DNA from: Larix kaempferi
Taxonomy: Eukaryota > Streptophyta > Pinopsida > Pinales > Pinaceae
Assembly: GCA_027924585.1 (NCBI GenBank)
Contig: BSBM01001068.1
Location: forward strand, 1,332,501-1,396,500
Length of the DNA stretch: 64,000 nucleotides
Reading direction: 5' to 3'
Positions 59,404 to 64,000 of this stretch are shown piece by piece; position 1 is the stretch's first letter, and each line of letters begins with the position of its first letter. The notes beneath the pieces are model-generated. The model was not told the DNA's origin and did no database searches. It was given only the letters and a program-made list of their open reading frames with translations. A program made the translations under genes and the position numbers.

Positions 59404-61134
59404 CTATTTAAAAAGCATGCCTTCTATCCATGTATATGTGGCACTTTGTCTTATTACTTTTGTCCTTTCTTTATAACTGTAATGTTCTAGAAACTTCCCG
59501 GATACCAAATAGTTTTCTATGTAAGAAAACCATGGGATTTTTATTGATATGGCAAAAATGTGCTCATTAGGGAAGTTATCTTGGACCAATTCATTATCTT
59601 TCCCACGTGTTACTCTTGACAAAAAGTCTGCTACGACATTATGCTTGCCTGGTTTATCTATTATAGTGATGTCGAATTCCTGTAGAAGTAGCATCCATAG
59701 AATAATTCTTGCACTGGTATTAGGTTTGTTCATAAGATATCTAATCGTTGAGTGGTCAGTATGGATAAAACTTTGGTATCCTGTAATGTAATGCTTGAAT
59801 TTGTTGATTGCATGTATGACTGCCAAAAATTCCTTCTCTGTGACTGTGTAGTTGAGTTCTGCCCCGGCCAAATTTTTGCTTATATAGTATATGGCATAGG
59901 GTTTCTTGTCTTGTTCTTTCCCAAGCATAGATCCGATTGCTTTATCTGATGCATCGGTGTGAATGTGAAATGGAATTTCCCAGTTTGGTCCTTGAAGTAT
60001 TGGTGCTGTGATGGTTTTCTGTTTAAGACTTTCAAAGGCTGACATGCAGTTGATTGTCCATATGAACTCATTGTCTTTTGTGAGAAGTGCAAACATGGGG
60101 GCAGCAATTCTGCTATAATTCTCAATAAACCTTCTGTAGTACCCTGTATGTCCAAGGAAGCTTCTCACATCTCTTTGATTGATAGGTGGGGGCAGTGTCT
60201 TGATTATTGATACTTTGGCTTGATCCACCTCTATACCTCTCTGTGATATATGATGTCCTAGAACAATTCCTTCTTCCATTAACATCTTGCATTTGTCATT
60301 GCTTAGGCACAAGCTCATTTCAATACATTTTTTTAATATTAATTCAAGATTTTTCAATGCCTGCTCAAAGATCTGTCCATAAGGTGTGAAATCATCCATG
60401 AATACTTCCATTTTGTTATTCAGAAAATCGGAGAAAATACCTAGTATGGCTCTTTGAAATGTTGCTGGGGCATTACATAGACCAAAGGGTAGGACCCTAT
60501 AGGCGTAAGTTCCCCATGGGCATGTGAAGGTCGTTTTATCTTGATCAGCTGGGTGTATTAAAATTTGGTTGTAACTACTGAAACCATCTAGGAATGAAAA
60601 GTACTTGTTTCTAGATAATGTATCCAATACTTGGTCTATAAATGGAAGTGGAAAATGATCTTTCTTTGTTGCTTTATTTAGCTCCCTTTAGTCCACACAA
60701 ATTCTCCATTTGCCTCCTTTTTTGGGCACTATGACCTGTGGTGAGACCCACTCAGTATCAGATATTGGATAGATGAACCCTGCGTCTAATAACTTTTGTA
60801 ATTCCACTTTGACTATGTCATTTAGTGCAGGGCTCAGCCTTCTTTGTGGTTGCCTGATGGGAGTAGAACCTTCTTTGATGTAAATGTAGTGTTTGAAGAT
60901 ATCAAGATGTATTCCTTTCATATCTGCATATGTCCATGCAAATGATTTACTTTGTTGTGTTAGTATCTTCATCAATTTCTCTTCTTGCTTCGGTTCTAAA
61001 TTGGAATTTATGTTGACTGTTTTGCAAAGGTTAATTTCCACGACTTTTACCTTCTCAATCTATTCTGGCAGCACTTCTGTCCATAAGTCATCCATGTTCT
61101 GCTTTGAACTTTCGCCTGTTTCTATAGAAAAAAA
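59404..61134 (-). pseudogene. Reverse transcriptase and RNase H of gypsy B
   Basis: RT starts near 61041, with STPIRQPQRRLSP, WVSPQVIVPKKGGKWRICVD, FSFLDGFSSYNQI, LPFGLCNAPATFQRAI and the catalytic FMDDF (60388-60402). The thumb motif KCKMLMEEGIVLGHHIS and the Athila-type GYYRRFIENYSRIA follow. RNase H follows with FHIHTDASDKAIGSMLG, TEKEFLAVIHAINKFKHYI and HTDHSTIRYLM. Stops are TAG 61060-61062, TAA 60688-60690 (after CVD, where relatives have Tyr-Arg-Glu-Leu) and TAG 59404-59406. Apart from the stops, the protein is remarkably complete. Confidence 0.93.
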
Positions 61135-62583
61135 TTATTGAATAACATGATTGTTAGGAGATATATTTTGTATAACCCTATCTATATGGCCATCTTCATC
61201 TACTTCCTTTAAAGATATTGCATCATCAATTGTTAGGATAATTCGGAGGTTGTGATTTGGTGTGTTCTGGTAATCATCAGTCCAATTTTGATATTCTAAC
61301 TTTGAGGATTTCATTGCTGCTGGGTAGATTGTGATTTTCTTCCTGGTATGTCCACTGGTGATTGTCATATTTCTTGATCGACAACCTATGTAAGCATCTG
61401 CAGTTGCTAACCAAGGTCTACCCAGGATAATTGGATAGCCACTAAGTTTGCTTTTGATTTCGATTATTATAAAATCAGCTGGGTATTCCCAGGACTTGAT
61501 ATTGATCATAATGTCTTCTAGCATTCCTTCGGGCTTCACAGTGGACATGTCTGCTAGTTGGAGTACTGTTGTGGTTGGTCTTACCATTGATTGGAGTCCT
61601 AGGTTTAACATGGTTTCTTTAGTCATCACATTGATTGCAGCTCCTAAATCGATTAAGCTTTTATTTATTTGCTTGCTATTTATGGTGACACTTACTATAG
61701 GACTGCCAGGATCAAGATATTTAGGATTTATTATGACACCTAGCATCAAATCGGCTAATTGTCCCACTACATTAATAGTTGGTGGGTCACACTTCCTTCT
61801 TCCTGGCTTCTTTAGGAAATTTTCTCTAATGAATTTGTTGAAGATGGGCACATCCCTTATGCCTTGTAAAAACGAGATTTGGATGTTTAGGTGTTTGAAT
61901 TCGTTTAAGATTGTATTCTCTTCCTCTTCTTTTGTATTCTGGGCAATTTTTTCTGGAAATGGGGGATTTCTGTTGTGTGGAAGTGGTTGGGTTTCATCCT
62001 CGGGAGGTTCTGGTTCATCAGGATGTTGAATATAGGGTTCTAATGTGTGGTCTTGAGCTTTAGGTACAGTTTGTTGGATGTTGTGTGGGGATGTATTCTG
62101 CAACATTTTTCCAGATTGTAGGTTTATTTCATTTATTTCTATGGTGTCTACAACATAAGTTGGGAATTGTGTGATATCAGTGTTATAAGCCTGCTGCTGT
62201 TGTGGGGGTTTTTTATTATTAGGATTTGGAATTGGTTGGGATGGAATAGGTGGAGGTCTGGGGAGTGGTTGAGGTTGTGGGGGTGGCATAATGAGTGGCT
62301 GTTGTAATGGCGCCCTCCAATTTGATGGATGGGGGTACTGGTTTGCATAATTTTTGGTGGATGGAAACAGTGGGGGGTATTGAGGATAAGACGGTGGATA
62401 ATATGGTTGTTGATAGGATGGTTGATATGCTTGCTGGTTTTGTTGCCATTGGTTTTGATTTGGTTGTGCTTGCCATGGAGTCTGTGCAGAGTTCCAATTT
62501 GGTTGTCCTTGATTATAGTAAGTTTGATTGCTCTGCTGATATGGCCTAACAAAATTATTCCTCCTCTGATTTATAAAACAAAG
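61135..62583 (-). pseudogene. Gag-Pol linker and protease of gypsy B
   Basis: After a Gln/Asn/Pro-rich linker (about 62550-62200) the frame reads INEINLQSGKML and EEENTILNEFKHLNIQISFL, known just before the protease of Athila-type elements. The active site follows as SLIDLGAAINVM (about 61640), the D-L-G form of this group; Ala replaces the more usual Ser after Gly. GYPIILGRPWLATADAYIGC completes the fold. It ends at TAA 61135-61137, after which the same frame leads to RT. Confidence 0.9.
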
Positions 62584-63708
62584 CTATTCTATAGTTCCTT
62601 CAGCTACTGGGTCTTGAATAGCTTCCTTACATGAGGGTAAGAGGGGACATTTATCAGTGGAATGGTCATCGGTGCAGATACCACATACTTCTATTGTGTT
62701 CAAGGTGCACTGCCCCTTCTCATGCTTCTTTCTACAACGAGGACAAAATACTGCCAAGGCTTGGTTAATTTCATCCTGTTTCTTTTTGATTTGAAGAGCA
62801 TCAAGTTGCATGGCTAGGGATTGCAGTATGTCAGTTTTCATGTCATCCAGCAGGTTTCCTAAATCAGATTTTGTAAGTGTTGGTGTTGAGGATGATGATC
62901 CACTGGTGGTTGTATGTGTATCCCTCATCCCATTCTTAGTTTTCCTAGATATTGAGTAGTTTTTGAAGATTTGCAGGATCTGGTCAAAATATTTTTGGAA
63001 TATATCTCCATCTCCAAGGAGATTTAAGACTTCAAAATTCTCCTCTTTTACACCTATGAGAAGGACAATCTTTAGTGATTCAGGATCCAATGTGCAATGG
63101 CTGGCTCGTTTGTAGCTGAGTTGAAATCTTTGGGCATAATCTTCTAATGACTCTCTATCTGCTTGTTGCATCCTAAAGATTTCATCCCTAGTATATTTGG
63201 CCTTGTAGTAGTCCCTATATTTTTCTAAGAATGACTATTTCATTTGATCCCAGCTAAAGATACTATTTCCTTCAAGGCTCATGAACCACAGAAGTGATTG
63301 GTCTTTCAGTGTGGAAGGAAAAAGCCTAAGCTTTTGTGCATCAGTAGTGTAATCAAATGATCTGCAAACTACCTCAAATTCAAATAGGAATGTGTCAGGA
63401 TCTTCTGAAGTCAACCCATGAAAGTTTGGCAGATTATTAGGATTGATGTTCTTCATTCTGGCATCTCCGAGAGGTACGCTAATGGGAAAAGTGAAAAGCT
63501 CCCTAGGTTCTTCCTCTTCATTTGCCATTGAGGTGTTTGACCTAGAACTGGTAGTGAAGTTGCTTCTGTTTGGATCGTATGTGGAGTCAGTTTCATTTTC
63601 AGAGTGTAGAAATTCAAACTGAGAATGGTTAGAACTATTATTACCGTTGTTGCTCATGGAATGCTTGGGTAGAAAGTGGCTAAACCTATCCCTTTGTCGA
63701 CGAGGCAT
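62584..63708 (-). pseudogene. Gag of gypsy B
   Basis: Starts at the ATG 63708, 93 bases after the primer site. Residues 85-157 contain the capsid start (NLPNFHGLTSEDPDTFLFEF, LFPSTLKDQSLLWF). TAG 63235-63237 interrupts it, then EIFRMQQADRESLEDYAQRF continues the capsid. A Cys-rich knuckle region follows: CPRCRKKHEKGQC and CGICTDDHSTDKC, two CxxC...H...C motifs (about 62740-62640). TAG 62584-62586 follows, where relatives have Gln. Gag forms the particle and binds the RNA. Confidence 0.9.
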
Positions 63709-63800
63709 TCATTGGTAGAATATATTTATGTTTTTGTTTTATGTAATTTTTGTTTTCTTTCTGTGGTTTTTAGGTGATGTCTCCTAAAAGATTTAGCACC

Positions 63801-63818
63801 TCCCCGACAATGGTGCCA
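63801..63818 (-). other. Primer binding site of gypsy B (tRNA-Asp type)
   Basis: On the minus strand TGGCACCATTGTCGGGGA lies five bases after the LTR. It differs at three positions from the Athila/Tat site TGGCGCCGTTGCCGGGGA, all of them transitions (G to A or C to T). Confidence 0.8.
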
Positions 63819-63823
63819 AAAAG

Positions 63824-64000
63824 TGGTGAGCTCCTAATGTGGATACCTAATGAGAGCAGCTATACCAAGAGCCTACTTTAAATGTCAACCCGGGGAACGT
63901 GCAAACTTTAGAGATGCATGCACTATCTATGCTCTTATAGGATAATCTCTTGTCATAGTTGGATGTCGGTATCGATGTTCTAAAGATTGTCTACTAAATA
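63824..64000 (-). repeat. 5' LTR of gypsy B (partial)
   Basis: The last 177 bases of the window match 53474-53655. On the minus strand it ends GGAGCTCACCA before the primer site. The remaining part of about 1.1 kb lies beyond the window edge. Confidence 0.9.

Larger units (their letters stand above)
53474..64000 (-). mobile_element. Athila-like Ty3/gypsy retrotransposon (element B), cut by the window edge
   Basis: A minus-strand element with a 3' LTR (53474-54764), polypurine tract, ORF3, integrase, RNase H, RT, protease, gag, a tRNA-Asp-type primer site and the first part of the 5' LTR (63824 to the edge). The D-L-G-A protease, the FMDDF RT signature, the primer site and the extra ORF after integrase fit the Athila group. 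The frame is kept from 63708 to 58252 and from 57159 to 54811. It is broken by about 17 stops, with no frameshift that I can detect. Confidence 0.9.

Noticed and set aside
61448-62029. 193-codon plus-strand open frame
   Set aside because: Antisense shadow of the gypsy B protease region, where the minus strand has clear motifs.

Overview
The window is a piece of a large, repeat-dense plant nuclear genome. It contains no intact host gene that I can support. The evidence for a plant is a chalcone isomerase pseudogene with plant-type introns, a fragment of a plasma-membrane aquaporin exon, and plant-type Ty1/copia and Ty3/gypsy retrotransposons, one of them Athila-like with a tRNA-Asp-type primer site. 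The density of old, nested, stop-ridden elements would fit a gymnosperm-sized genome, but I cannot prove the species group.

Layout. 1-590 is AT-rich DNA with nothing recognisable. 591-4411 is a truncated minus-strand gypsy element (C): LTR, primer site, gag, protease, RT, RNase H and the start of integrase. 4780-17645 is a mosaic of a degenerate satellite-like array (higher-order unit about 310 bp). The array is split by two solo LTRs (7023-9043 and 9434-11360), duplicated gypsy-derived blocks, a tRNA-derived SINE (13535-13756) and a gag-protease remnant (about 15060-16330). 17646-22940 is mostly unidentified DNA plus a thrice-repeated unit with a LINE-like tail. 22930-24215 holds two broken host-gene fragments on the minus strand, an aquaporin piece and a chalcone isomerase pseudogene; the aquaporin piece has been copied in inverted orientation into a perfect 48-bp-arm hairpin. 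24216-28740 is anonymous DNA with small tandem duplications. 28740-32240 is three tandem 1.19-kb units rich in CT, CA and TA microsatellites.

35279-52980 is a minus-strand gypsy element (A) with an extra C-terminal coiled-coil reading frame. It was interrupted between RT and RNase H by a complete Ty1/copia element (41558-48956; identical 5-bp target duplications; LTRs about 5 percent diverged). 53474-64000 and beyond is a second minus-strand, Athila-like gypsy element (B). It carries gag-pol, then a large third reading frame (ORF3), then its 3' LTR; its 5' LTR is cut by the window edge.

In both the copia element and gypsy B the coding frame runs its full length without a detectable frameshift, but is broken by many stop codons, most of them TAG. 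That pattern points to decay by transitions at methylated cytosines, not by indels. The points most worth following up are the aquaporin hairpin, the stop-only decay, the 56-bp minisatellite in the copia element that is open in all three minus-strand frames, the large ORF3s of the two gypsy elements, and the odd order of domains in gypsy A.
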